This document shows positions 52,764-61,689 of a stretch of 64,000 nucleotides of DNA, in pieces. The stretch lies in assembly GCA_964419145.1 (NCBI GenBank), contig CAYQOM010000009.1, positions 1-64,000 on the forward strand. The letters run 5' to 3'. The position numbers were made by a program, and so were the translations under genes. Each line of letters opens with the position of its first letter. The first letter of the stretch is position 1. This stretch comes from UBA2336 sp964419145. Its GTDB lineage: Bacteria; Bacteroidota; Bacteroidia; Cytophagales; Cyclobacteriaceae. The notes beneath the pieces were generated by a model. It ran no database searches. It was not told the origin of the DNA and saw only the letters and a program-made list of their open reading frames with translations.

Positions 52764-53522
52764 TTGAAGTATTTTCTCAGCATTGGTAGTCCACTCATAC
52801 TGGTGGTGTTTTTACTGTCGTCTTGCGGATCGTACAGGCAAAACATTATGTTCAAGGTCACCGACCCCGAACAAGCCGTGCAACTTTCTCAGGAAGCAGA
52901 GCGAAATTATGTCATTCAAAAAAATGACTTTCTGAAACTTCGTGTATACACCAGCAACGGTGAGCTCATTATTGATCCGGATCTGAAGCTTCTGAAAGAA
53001 ATACCCCCTCAGGTCGCCAACACACGCCCTGATCCCGATTACCTGGTCGATATAAATGGTGTGGTGAAACTTCCCATGTTGAACGAATTAAAATTAGAAG
53101 GACTTACCATCCGGCAGGCAGAGGCTATTCTTCAGAAAGAGTATGCTAAATACTACACCAACCCATTTGTTATTCTGCAATACGCGAACAAACGCGTTGT
53201 TGTATTGGGGGCCACGGGCGGTCAGGTTATCCCCCTGATAAATGAAAACACACCGCTCGTAGAAGTTCTGGCACTGGCAACCGGACTGAACAATGACTCC
53301 AAAGCACATAACATTCGTGTGATACGTGGTGATCAGGTGATTATTGCCGACCTAAGTACGTTTGAAGGGTATAAAAAATCGAACCTGATCATGCAGCCGG
53401 GCGATATTGTGTACGTTGAACCTATTCGCAGGCCTGCAAGCGAAGCTTTGCGCGACTATGGGCCACTGGTAAGCATTATCACGAGCCTCACCACACTGGT
53501 TGTCGTTTTAACCAACAGATAA
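52764..53522 (+). CDS. Polysaccharide export outer-membrane lipoprotein, Wza-like
   Basis: 252 residues from TTG 52764. The signal peptide ends LLSSC, so Cys21 should be lipidated. The Poly_export domain is seen as YVIQKNDFLKLRVYTSNGE and DYLVDINGVVKLPMLNELKLEGLTIRQAEAIL, then a soluble ligand-binding beta-grasp (RVVVLGATGGQVIPLI) and a C-terminal hydrophobic helix that could form the outer-membrane ring. It works with the Wzc-like gene 9 bases downstream to carry polysaccharide across the periplasm and outer membrane. Confidence 0.92.
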   Translation: MKYFLSIGSPLILVVFLLSSCGSYRQNIMFKVTDPEQAVQLSQEAERNYVIQKNDFLKLRVYTSNGELIIDPDLKLLKEIPPQVANTRPDPDYLVDINGVVKLPMLNELKLEGLTIRQAEAILQKEYAKYYTNPFVILQYANKRVVVLGATGGQVIPLINENTPLVEVLALATGLNNDSKAHNIRVIRGDQVIIADLSTFEGYKKSNLIMQPGDIVYVEPIRRPASEALRDYGPLVSIITSLTTLVVVLTNR

Positions 53523-53531
53523 GCACGTAAC

Positions 53532-55862
53532 TTGGCAGACCCACAACATATTACCCGATCTTCTGAAGGCATTGAAGGCATAGACTTCAACAAACTTCGG
53601 GTTACGTTTGCCCAACATTGGGGATGGGTCATTCTGATACTATTACTAACCAACCTTGGTGCCTACCTGGTTGTTCGCTATACCAAAGATCTCTATCAAT
53701 CAGAATCAGAAATAAAACTGGACATTAAGCAAGACGCCACTGAGCTTGGCTTTCGTGAATTTTTACCGGAACGACAGCAAGTCAATGTAATCGCAGGCGA
53801 AATAGAAACGATTCAATCGAAACTTTTTTTGAGTAAGGTAATCGACTCGTTAAACCTGCACGTAAGCTACTTCAGTATAGGTAAATTTTTAAATACCGAG
53901 TTATACACATCATCCCCCTTCAAGGTTGATTATTCAATCGAGAATAATGCATTCTACAATCAACCGATTTCAATTGAACCGTTACCAAACGATCAATATG
54001 AATTGCAATTTGAACAATCGCCAAAACAAATTACCGGAACTTTTGGCGAGCTATTGAAACTGGATGGCTTAACCTTAACCATTCATAAACAACCTGGCAA
54101 TAGCTTTTTTACCGAAAACACTTACTCTTTTGTAATTAACAGCAAAGAGGCTTTACTTAATTACATTTCAAATAATCTTTTAGTTGAACCAATCAAGTTT
54201 GAAGCCAACACCATTCGTGTTTCATTCAAAGATAGCAATCCTGGCAAGGCGCGCGATCTGGTCAATGGCATTGACTCACTCTATCTTGGCTTTAGTCATG
54301 AACAGAAGAATCTGGCCAACAAACAAAAAATAGACTGGCTATCAAATGAATTATTGAACATCGAAAAACAGATGGAGGAGTATGAAACCTACTTCGAAAA
54401 TTTCACACTCGTTAATAAAACCAGCAACCTGGATAACGATTTAAAACGAACCATTGAACAAATCAACAAAATTGATTCGCAACGATTTGAAGTAAGTAAA
54501 CGTCTGATTGAATTGAATCAGGTAATGGACAAACTGAACAGCACCGAACTTTTTGTAACGGTAACGCAGCGTCCGCTTTTTTCGGAATACCTGAATAACA
54601 ATTTGGAAAAGCTGCAGGCGCTGTATCTGGAAATGGATAATATGAAATTATCCTACAACGAAAATACCTTTGCGTTCCGGCAAAAGCAAAATGAAATTGA
54701 AACCCTACGCGGCAAGATCTATGACCAATTAACTGAACTTAAGTCCAACTGGTTAAAAAGACAGCAGGAATTAAACCGAGCCAAAACCAGACTGGAAAAT
54801 GAGTTTGCCAGTATGCCCGATAAAAACACCCAGTTCACAAAAAAACAACGCTTCTATAAACTTTACGAAGAGTTTTACCTCACCCTGATCCAAAGCAAAT
54901 CGGAATTTGAAATCGCACAGGCGGGAAGCACACCTGATTTCAAAATACTTTCTACAGCTAATTTTCCTGACAAGCCCATCTCGCCAAACAAACCCATGAT
55001 TTTCGGCATTGGTATAGTTGCCGGATTGGTGTTGAGTATATTCTTCATTGGCATTCTGTACCTCGCAAACAATAAAATCAACAGCCTGTACGAAATTGAA
55101 AAACTTTCGGTTCCATTACTGGGCGCCATACCCTCACTGCGCAACATTACTGAAAACGGGCTTTACGTTTTGGATCAACCCAAATCGATGGTGAGCGAAG
55201 CCATGCGTACCCTGCGTACCAACCTGGATTTTTTCAACATCAATTCAACAAAAAAAATCATTGCCATCTCTTCAACCGTGTCAGGGGAAGGCAAATCATT
55301 TGTAGCGCTGAATTTGGGCGGTGTAATGGTGTTGTCGAAAAAGAAAGTATTGCTTGTTGATCTGGATATGCGTAAACCCAAAAGTATTCCGTACTTCAAT
55401 AGTGGAAACTCAGGGAAAGGTGTGAGTACCGTATTGATTAGAAAAAATGCATGGGAAGAATGCATCGTTAATTCATCTCTCGAAGGATTTGATTTTCTGC
55501 CGTCTGGCCCGCACCCGCCTAACCCCTCAGAATTGCTTCTGAATGGCGAGTTCTCACAACTACTCAATGATCTGAAAAAACATTACGATTACATCATTCT
55601 GGATACACCGCCAGTAGGCATTGTTACTGATGGCATCATGGCCATGAAACATGCTGATATTTCGCTCTACATTTTCAGGGCTAATTACTCTAAACGTAGT
55701 TTCATTGACACCCTGAACCGCATTATCCGCATTAATAAGTTTGATAACATCACCACCATTCTGAATGCACTTCCTTCAACTTCCGAAACTGCTTACGGTT
55801 ACGGATATTACGAAGACAAGAAAAAAAGTTTATTAGGCTCAATCATAAACCGAAGTGCTTAA
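53532..55862 (+). CDS. Wzc-like tyrosine autokinase / chain-length determinant
   Basis: 776 residues from TTG 53532. The Wzz-type N-terminal domain has membrane helices near residues 33-53 and about 490-515, flanking a long periplasmic coiled coil (including LSNELLNIEKQMEEYETYFENF). The C-terminal BY-kinase has Walker A SSTVSGEGKSFVALNL, Walker A' VLLVDLDMRKP and Walker B YIILDTPPVG. The tail SETAYGYGYYEDKKKS holds a tyrosine cluster, the expected site of autophosphorylation. It overlaps the CpsB-like gene by 8 bases, its likely phosphatase. It regulates polymer length and export. Confidence 0.94.
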   Translation: MADPQHITRSSEGIEGIDFNKLRVTFAQHWGWVILILLLTNLGAYLVVRYTKDLYQSESEIKLDIKQDATELGFREFLPERQQVNVIAGEIETIQSKLFLSKVIDSLNLHVSYFSIGKFLNTELYTSSPFKVDYSIENNAFYNQPISIEPLPNDQYELQFEQSPKQITGTFGELLKLDGLTLTIHKQPGNSFFTENTYSFVINSKEALLNYISNNLLVEPIKFEANTIRVSFKDSNPGKARDLVNGIDSLYLGFSHEQKNLANKQKIDWLSNELLNIEKQMEEYETYFENFTLVNKTSNLDNDLKRTIEQINKIDSQRFEVSKRLIELNQVMDKLNSTELFVTVTQRPLFSEYLNNNLEKLQALYLEMDNMKLSYNENTFAFRQKQNEIETLRGKIYDQLTELKSNWLKRQQELNRAKTRLENEFASMPDKNTQFTKKQRFYKLYEEFYLTLIQSKSEFEIAQAGSTPDFKILSTANFPDKPISPNKPMIFGIGIVAGLVLSIFFIGILYLANNKINSLYEIEKLSVPLLGAIPSLRNITENGLYVLDQPKSMVSEAMRTLRTNLDFFNINSTKKIIAISSTVSGEGKSFVALNLGGVMVLSKKKVLLVDLDMRKPKSIPYFNSGNSGKGVSTVLIRKNAWEECIVNSSLEGFDFLPSGPHPPNPSELLLNGEFSQLLNDLKKHYDYIILDTPPVGIVTDGIMAMKHADISLYIFRANYSKRSFIDTLNRIIRINKFDNITTILNALPSTSETAYGYGYYEDKKKSLLGSIINRSA

Positions 55863-56583
55863 CTGGTTCAGGAAAAAGAACGTTGTAAGTGAAAATCCCA
55901 TCCGGACAGACATTCACTCGCATTTACTTCCCGGGTTAGATGATGGGGTTCAGTCGTTTGAGGATGCGGAGGAAATTATTTTGCGCTTCATTCGTGCCGG
56001 TTACCAGAAACTGATCACCACTCCGCACATCATGAGCGATGCCTACCGCAACACACCAGCAGGTATTCGCTCCAAACTCGCAGAACTTAGGGAGTACCTT
56101 ACGGCTAAAAACATTCACATCCAGATTGAAGCGGCCGCAGAATATTACCTGGATGAGGCATTCATTAAAAGTGTAGAGCTTGACCAGGAAATACTCACGT
56201 TTGGTAAGCGATTATTGCTGTTTGAAACAAACTTCATGACCGAGCCACTCCATTTAAAAGAGTTCATCTTTATGGCCACCACAAAAGGATATCAACTGGT
56301 GTTGGCACACCCTGAGCGTTACATATTCCTGCAAAACGATCTGGCTAAAGCCGAAGACCTTATTAACCGTGGCGTTTACTTTCAGCTTAACACATCGTCA
56401 TTAACCGGGTATTACTCACGGGAGGCTCAACGAACGGCATATAAATTAATAGACAAAGGATGGGTACACTTTGTAGGTAGTGATTGCCATTCGCTTCAAC
56501 ATATTCATCTTCTAGAAGAAGCCCAGACAAGCCGGTACTACCAAAAAGCATTAACTTTGCCGTTGTTGAATAATGGGCTTTAG
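55855..56583 (+). CDS. CpsB/CapC-type PHP tyrosine-protein phosphatase
   Basis: 242 residues from GTG 55855, which overlaps the kinase gene stop by 8 bases. The manganese-dependent PHP fold is shown by TDIHSHLLPGLDDGVQSFEDAEE (His21 and His23), TTPHIMSDAY, LAHPERY and VGSDCHS. It should dephosphorylate the tyrosine tail of the Wzc-like protein and so reset polysaccharide synthesis, as in Gram-positive Cps systems; Gram-negative Wzb is unrelated in fold. Starts with GTG and ends where the next gene begins. Confidence 0.92.
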   Translation: MLNWFRKKNVVSENPIRTDIHSHLLPGLDDGVQSFEDAEEIILRFIRAGYQKLITTPHIMSDAYRNTPAGIRSKLAELREYLTAKNIHIQIEAAAEYYLDEAFIKSVELDQEILTFGKRLLLFETNFMTEPLHLKEFIFMATTKGYQLVLAHPERYIFLQNDLAKAEDLINRGVYFQLNTSSLTGYYSREAQRTAYKLIDKGWVHFVGSDCHSLQHIHLLEEAQTSRYYQKALTLPLLNNGL

Positions 56584-57567
56584 ATGATTGCAGTTACAGG
56601 TGCAAATGGTTTATTGGGCAGCTTTGTGATAAGAAAACTTCACGAAGCCAATATTCAGGTTATTGCCCTAAAGCGATCGAACAGTGACACCTCCATGCTC
56701 GCGGATTTGAGTTCCCTCACTTGGCGCACAACTGACATTCTGGATCCAATATCATTACAAGAAGCCTTTGAAGGTGTGACGGGTGTGATTCATTGTGCTG
56801 CCATGGTTTCATTCAATCCACGCGATGAAAAGAAACTCATGCAGGTAAACGTTGAAGGAACAAAAAATGTAGTTGATGCGTGTCTCGTTTCCGGAATTGG
56901 TCGCTTGCTGCATGTAAGTTCAGTTGCTGCATTGGGGCGACAAAAAAATCAAACCGTGATTTCAGAAACGAATACATGGATTGATTCCCCCTACAACACC
57001 ACGTACGGATTATCAAAATATAAAGCTGAGTTAGAAGTATTTCGCGGACAGGAAGAAGGGCTCAAAACCATTATCATTAATCCTTCGGTAATTCTTGCGC
57101 GTGGAAACTGGGATCGAAGCAGCGCACAACTCTTTAAATATGTGTGGCGCCAGCGTCCCTTCTATTCAGAAGGATCCTTTAATTATGTGGATGTGCGCGA
57201 TGTAGCCCAGCAGATACACCAATTATTCTTTTCTGATCTGGAAGGAGAACGATTCATCTCGAATGCAGGATCGATAACCATTAAAGATTTCTTTCAAAAA
57301 CTGGCGGCTCTTCTCAACAAAAAAGCACCGGCTATCAAGGTTTCGAAACCGGTTTTAAAAGTCCTTGCCTTAGCTGAGTTATGGCGATCGTACCTCACAG
57401 GCTCAACACCATTAATAACCCGCGAAACAGCCCGGGGAGCCGATACACACTTCTCTTACTCGAACGCTAAAATCAAAAATGCCCTTTCATGCGAGTTTCA
57501 AACGATTGACGAGACCCTGGTGTGGTGCGCGGAATTTTATAGAAAACAAATGGAATTAAAAAATTAA
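56584..57567 (+). CDS. NAD(P)-dependent sugar epimerase/dehydratase-type SDR
   Basis: 327-residue extended short-chain dehydrogenase. Nucleotide-binding TGANGLLGS at residues 5-13, Ser112 in LHVSSVAAL, and the catalytic Y-x3-K pair Tyr141 and Lys145 (YGLSKYKAEL). The start ATG directly follows the stop codon of the phosphatase gene (no gap), so the two are co-translated. It may act on a nucleotide sugar, but the C-terminal substrate region also resembles dihydroflavonol-reductase-like SDRs; the substrate cannot be named. Confidence 0.85.
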   Translation: MIAVTGANGLLGSFVIRKLHEANIQVIALKRSNSDTSMLADLSSLTWRTTDILDPISLQEAFEGVTGVIHCAAMVSFNPRDEKKLMQVNVEGTKNVVDACLVSGIGRLLHVSSVAALGRQKNQTVISETNTWIDSPYNTTYGLSKYKAELEVFRGQEEGLKTIIINPSVILARGNWDRSSAQLFKYVWRQRPFYSEGSFNYVDVRDVAQQIHQLFFSDLEGERFISNAGSITIKDFFQKLAALLNKKAPAIKVSKPVLKVLALAELWRSYLTGSTPLITRETARGADTHFSYSNAKIKNALSCEFQTIDETLVWCAEFYRKQMELKN

Positions 57568-57576
57568 AATTGGTCG

Positions 57577-57584
57577 TAGTTTTG
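57577..57584 (+). promoter_or_regulatory. Promoter -7 element before the TPR gene
   Basis: TAGTTTTG matches TAnnTTTG. A start near 57590 favours ATG 57625 over the TTG at 57595 as the translation start. The -33 box is not seen. Confidence 0.4.
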
Positions 57585-57624
57585 AGCTGATTTTTTGTCT
57601 ACCTTAGGAAAACCCATTAAGCAC

Positions 57625-59034
57625 ATGGCGAAAGAATTCCGCAAACGAGAGGACGAGGGTAATGAGTTGATCAAGCGTTTCGAGGACCACCTGAAAAAGA
57701 GAAAATCTGATTTTTTTGATCTTGATGCCTACGAAGAGATAATTGATTTCTACATGCTGAGGGGCAAACACAACAAAGCTCTTCAGGCAGTCAATCACGC
57801 CATCAATCAATATCCATACTCCATTGAGCTGATCGTTATCAAGGCTCAGATTCTTTCGCACCTGGAAGAATATCCTGCAGCGTTGGAACTACTGGAACAA
57901 GCTGAAAACCTTCAGCCAAACGATTCAGAAATTTTATTTACCAAAGGTTCAATTTTTTCAGTTCAGGGAAAATACCAGGAAGCTATTGATTGCTACGAAC
58001 GCGTGCTCAACCTCACCGAAGATAAAGACGAAGTATTCTATAACATCGGTTTAGCCTGGCAAAATCTTGAACAATACAGCAAGGCCATTGATGCGTACAA
58101 AAATGCGATTGAGAATAACCTCAATCACGAAGGTGCATTATACGAACTTGCCTACTGCCTGGATGTAACCGGTCAGTTGGAGAGCAGCGTTTCATACTAT
58201 AAAAAATTCATTGACGAAGATCCGTACTCAGCAGCGGCTTGGTACAACCTAGGCATTGTTTACAATAAGTTGGGGCAATTTGAAGAAGCATTAAACGCTT
58301 ATGACTATGCCGTAACGGTTGATGATACGTTTGCGTCCGCCTACTTTAACATGGGCAATACATACATGAATCTAACTGAATACACCAAAGCGTTGGATTC
58401 ATTCAAAAAAACAATCGACATAGAAGGTCCAAGTGCAGAAGTGTATTGTTCGATTGGTGCTGCTTATGAAAGCCTGGAGCAATATGATTTAGGATTGAAG
58501 TACTATCAAAAAGCCACCAAGCTAGACAACATGTATGACGAGGCCTGGTTTGGCGCTGGAGTTTGCCTGGAGAAGCAGGAGAAGTGGTACCAGGCACTTC
58601 ACTTTTATAATAAGGCTCTGAAGCTTCATGTTGAAAATCCAGAGTATTGGAAAGCCATTGCTCATGCCGAGTTCAAGGTTGGTAACATTGTATCCAGCCT
58701 GGATGCTTATGAAGAAGCCAGTAAACTTGATCCACAGGATAAAGAAATCTGGTTAAACTGGTCATTTATTTACTATGAACAAGGCGACTACGATAAGGCC
58801 GTAGAGGTGCTGACGCATGGGTTTGATGAAATTGCTGCCGATGCAGAGTTGTTTTACCGCATGACCGTTTACCTCATTGAGGCCGGCCGGTTTAAAGAAG
58901 CCTTTAATTATTTGGAAAATGCACTAATTTTGGACTTTGATGCACATGCTTCTTTGTATGAGTTCTTCCCCCAACTCGAAACACAGAAGGCATTGTTCAA
59001 AATTATAGAGCAGTTTAGAAAAGAAAACACCTAA
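57625..59034 (+). CDS. TPR-repeat protein
   Basis: 469 residues built almost entirely of tetratricopeptide repeats. About ten units can be counted, for example NIGLAWQNLEQYSKAIDAYKNAI, YNLGIVYNKLGQFEEALNAYDYAV and FNMGNTYMNLTEYTKALDSFKK. No signal peptide or membrane segment, so it is probably a cytoplasmic scaffold for protein contacts. I use ATG 57625; the frame is open from TTG 57595. It lies 57 bases after the exopolysaccharide operon with its own promoter signal. Partner unknown. Confidence 0.88.
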   Translation: MAKEFRKREDEGNELIKRFEDHLKKRKSDFFDLDAYEEIIDFYMLRGKHNKALQAVNHAINQYPYSIELIVIKAQILSHLEEYPAALELLEQAENLQPNDSEILFTKGSIFSVQGKYQEAIDCYERVLNLTEDKDEVFYNIGLAWQNLEQYSKAIDAYKNAIENNLNHEGALYELAYCLDVTGQLESSVSYYKKFIDEDPYSAAAWYNLGIVYNKLGQFEEALNAYDYAVTVDDTFASAYFNMGNTYMNLTEYTKALDSFKKTIDIEGPSAEVYCSIGAAYESLEQYDLGLKYYQKATKLDNMYDEAWFGAGVCLEKQEKWYQALHFYNKALKLHVENPEYWKAIAHAEFKVGNIVSSLDAYEEASKLDPQDKEIWLNWSFIYYEQGDYDKAVEVLTHGFDEIAADAELFYRMTVYLIEAGRFKEAFNYLENALILDFDAHASLYEFFPQLETQKALFKIIEQFRKENT

Positions 59035-59049
59035 CCAAACCATTAATAA

Positions 59050-59078
59050 TCCATTCCATTCCCTCAATGGACTTTTTT
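59050..59078 (+). terminator. Weak terminator after TPR gene
   Basis: TCCATT (59050-59055) and AATGGA (59066-59071) make a 6-base-pair stem with a 10-base loop, then C and six T. Weak but in the right place. Confidence 0.4.
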
Positions 59079-59104
59079 AATCCATTAACTCAATTGTACT
59101 TTAA

Positions 59105-59908
59105 ATGAATTACGATCTGAATAATTTGCCTGAACGAACCAAAAAACCCAGGCAATACGGTTTTACTATGGCCATGGACAAAGGCCTTAGTGTACGCGAA
59201 GCAGAAGATTTTGTAGAAATATGCTCCGACCATGTGGATATTGTAAAGCTGGGCTGGGCCACTTCGTATGTAACGCCTAACCTGAAAGATAAACTTAAGG
59301 TATATAAAGACGCTGGCATACCCACCTACTTTGGTGGAACCCTTTTCGAAGCCTTCATCATCCGCGACCAGTTTGATGATTACCGTAAAGTGCTTGATAA
59401 ATATGACATGTCGTTTGCAGAAGTTAGCGATGGATCGATTGATTTGGACCACGACAAGAAATGTGATTTTATCAGCAAACTTTCGGAACAGGTAACGGTG
59501 CTTTCGGAAGTAGGTTCAAAAGATGCAGATAAAATTATTCCACCTTACATGTGGATTGACCTGATGCAAAAAGAACTGGATGCCGGTGCATGGAAAGTAA
59601 TTGGTGAAGCACGCGAAAGCGGGAACGTGGGTCTGTTCCGATCAACCGGTGAAGTACGTTCCGGTTTGGTTCAGGAAATCCTTACGAAAATTCCGTTCGA
59701 AAAAATTATCTGGGAAGCACCTCAAAAAGCACAGCAGGTATGGTTTATTAAATTATTGGGCGCTAACGTTAACCTGGGTAACATTGCACCCAATGAGGTT
59801 ATTCCGTTGGAAACCATACGCCTCGGCTTGCGTGGCGACACGTTCCTGCACTTTCTGGGCATTGAGCGCAAAATTGACAAAAGCACTCCGCCATTCCACG
59901 TTGATTAA
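59105..59908 (+). CDS. Phosphosulfolactate synthase (ComA) family protein
   Basis: 267-residue TIM-barrel protein matching the ComA family, which adds sulfite to phosphoenolpyruvate to form (R)-phosphosulfolactate, the first step of coenzyme M synthesis in archaea. Family segments are MAMDKGLSVREAEDF, VDIVKLGWATSYV, GIPTYFGGTLFEAF, SFAEVSDGSIDLDHD, VLSEVGSKDA and VGLFRSTGEVRSGLV. In bacteria the role is less clear; sulfolactate or sulfonolipid precursors are possible. It is followed by DUF368 after 3 bases. Family clear, physiological product inferred. Confidence 0.85.
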   Translation: MNYDLNNLPERTKKPRQYGFTMAMDKGLSVREAEDFVEICSDHVDIVKLGWATSYVTPNLKDKLKVYKDAGIPTYFGGTLFEAFIIRDQFDDYRKVLDKYDMSFAEVSDGSIDLDHDKKCDFISKLSEQVTVLSEVGSKDADKIIPPYMWIDLMQKELDAGAWKVIGEARESGNVGLFRSTGEVRSGLVQEILTKIPFEKIIWEAPQKAQQVWFIKLLGANVNLGNIAPNEVIPLETIRLGLRGDTFLHFLGIERKIDKSTPPFHVD

Positions 59909-59911
59909 TCG

Positions 59912-60850
59912 GTGAGGCGCACTAAAGATTATATTCTCCTTTACCTGAAAGGAATCGCCATGGGCGGTGCAGATGTTATACCCGGAGTTTCCGGAGGTAC
60001 CGTTGCATTCATTACCGGAATCTACGAAGAACTGCTGCACTCCATTCGCTCGGTGGATTTGGATGCGTTGAAGTTGCTTCGCTCATTTCATTTTGCTGAA
60101 TTCTGGAAAAAAATAAATGGATCATTCCTGCTGGTTCTGTTTGCCGGAATCCTGACAAGTCTGTTATCCTTAGCCAAGCTCATGACCTGGCTGCTGGCTA
60201 ACCATCCGATACAGGTATGGTCATTTTTTTTCGGGCTCATTCTTATTTCATCTCCGCTGATTTTACGTGAAATCAAGAAGTGGCATGCAGGCATTATTTT
60301 TTCTTTCATCGCAGGCATCGTAATCGCATATTTGATTACCATACTTTCACCGGCACAAACGCCTGATGACCTCTGGTTTATTTTCATTGCTGGTGCCATT
60401 GCCATTTGCGCCATGATTTTACCCGGAATTTCAGGCGCATTTATTTTACTGCTATTGAGTAAATACGAATACATGATCCAGGCTATTACCCAGGTGAACA
60501 TTCCGGTAATTGTGGTATTCGCATTGGGGTGCCTCACCGGTATTATGAGTTTTTCACGCTTGTTAAGCTGGATTTTAAAAAACTACCGCCATATCGCCTT
60601 GGCTATGTTGGGAGGCTTTATGCTGGGCTCATTGAATAAAGTCTGGCCCTGGAAAGAGGTCATTTCCTTCCGTTTAGATAGCTCAGGGAAACAAGTTCCT
60701 GCAATTGATAAAAGTGTATTACCTTGGGATTTCTTTGAAAAAACCGGAAATGACCCTCAGATAATCCAGGCCATTGTAATGATGGCACTCGGTGTATTTA
60801 TTGTTGTTTTGATTGAAAAGATTGCAGAAAGACTAAAAACCAACAACTGA
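59912..60850 (+). CDS. DUF368 membrane protein, undecaprenyl-phosphate translocase family
   Basis: 312 residues from GTG 59912, 3 bases after the ComA-like gene. About eight hydrophobic segments. The family signature GGADVIPGVSGGTVAFITGIYEELL is near residue 19 and is echoed by AMILPGISGAFILLLLSKYEYM near 168, the two inverted repeats of this family. Members recycle the C55 lipid carrier to the cytoplasmic face. This role would serve the nearby polysaccharide export genes as well as cell wall and O-antigen synthesis. Confidence 0.9.
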   Translation: MRRTKDYILLYLKGIAMGGADVIPGVSGGTVAFITGIYEELLHSIRSVDLDALKLLRSFHFAEFWKKINGSFLLVLFAGILTSLLSLAKLMTWLLANHPIQVWSFFFGLILISSPLILREIKKWHAGIIFSFIAGIVIAYLITILSPAQTPDDLWFIFIAGAIAICAMILPGISGAFILLLLSKYEYMIQAITQVNIPVIVVFALGCLTGIMSFSRLLSWILKNYRHIALAMLGGFMLGSLNKVWPWKEVISFRLDSSGKQVPAIDKSVLPWDFFEKTGNDPQIIQAIVMMALGVFIVVLIEKIAERLKTNN

Positions 60851-60852
60851 TC

Positions 60853-61596
60853 ATGGAAAAAATCTTTGGGCTTATCGGTGCAACCGTTAGCCATTCATTC
60901 TCCAAATCATATTTTGATGAGAAATTTTTTCGCGAAGGGTTACGCGATCATCACTACGAATTATTTCCCCTGGAAAAAATTCAGGATGTTGAAAACTTAC
61001 TAAAGAACACAAAAGGCCTTAGCGGTTTAAACGTTACGCTGCCTTACAAAGAACAGGTAATGAGATACCTGGATGAAGTAGACCCGGCTGCCAAAGAAAT
61101 TGGTGCTGTTAACGTGGTAAAAATTGAAGAAGGAAAAGTTAAAGGCTATAACACCGACTCGGCTGCTTTTCTCGAAACCATAGAAAAATGGCTTCCGAAA
61201 GAACAGGAGTTCAACGCCATTATATTGGGAACAGGTGGTTCATCCAAAGCGGTGCGTCAAGCACTAACCAAACTAAACATTCCGTTTAAAACCGTATCGC
61301 GCGATAAGGGAAAAGGTGACTTGACGTACGATGACCTGAAAAATAATTCTTCCATAATAAAAGAATCGCTTTTGGTGATTAACACTACTCCGCTGGGTAT
61401 GTACCCACAAACGGACCTGATACCGCCCATCCCATACGAGTGCCTGACCAAAAATCATTTCGTTTACGACTTGATTTATAATCCTGCCCGTACCATGTTT
61501 TTACAAAAAGCGGAAATGCGTGGTGCCACCATTAAGAACGGACTTGAAATGCTTCACATTCAGGCGGAAAAATCCTGGCAGATCTGGAACAACTAG
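60853..61596 (+). CDS. aroE: Shikimate dehydrogenase
   Basis: NADPH-dependent reduction of 3-dehydroshikimate in aromatic synthesis. 247 residues, slightly short. Substrate-binding SHSFSKSYFDEKF near residue 13 and LNVTLPYKE, with the catalytic lysine of the NVTLPYK motif, and the aspartate of GYNTDSAAF. The nucleotide loop is GTGGSSKAVRQAL, and NTTPLGMYPQ completes the cofactor site. 2 bases after DUF368; probably in one transcript with it. It feeds chorismate, used by PabB at 25929-26897. Confidence 0.94.
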   Translation: MEKIFGLIGATVSHSFSKSYFDEKFFREGLRDHHYELFPLEKIQDVENLLKNTKGLSGLNVTLPYKEQVMRYLDEVDPAAKEIGAVNVVKIEEGKVKGYNTDSAAFLETIEKWLPKEQEFNAIILGTGGSSKAVRQALTKLNIPFKTVSRDKGKGDLTYDDLKNNSSIIKESLLVINTTPLGMYPQTDLIPPIPYECLTKNHFVYDLIYNPARTMFLQKAEMRGATIKNGLEMLHIQAEKSWQIWNN

Positions 61597-61602
61597 TTCG
61601 CA

Positions 61603-61686
61603 GGTTAGCGTTTACGGTTCAAGGTTTAAAGTTTAGCAGATTCAGTTCAACTTCCTTGAACTTTAAACGTTAAACGTTGAACTTCC
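61603..61686. repeat. Imperfect inverted repeats of GTTCAAGG/TTTAAAG type
   Basis: Between aroE and uvrB, GTTCAAGGTTTAAAGTT is followed after about 20 bases by TTGAACTTTAAACGTTAAAC, giving an imperfect long palindrome with several repeated TTTAAA and GTTCAA words. It looks like a short intergenic repeat of the kind scattered in Bacteroidota genomes; it may also form an RNA stem before uvrB. Confidence 0.45.
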
Positions 61687-61689
61687 AGC

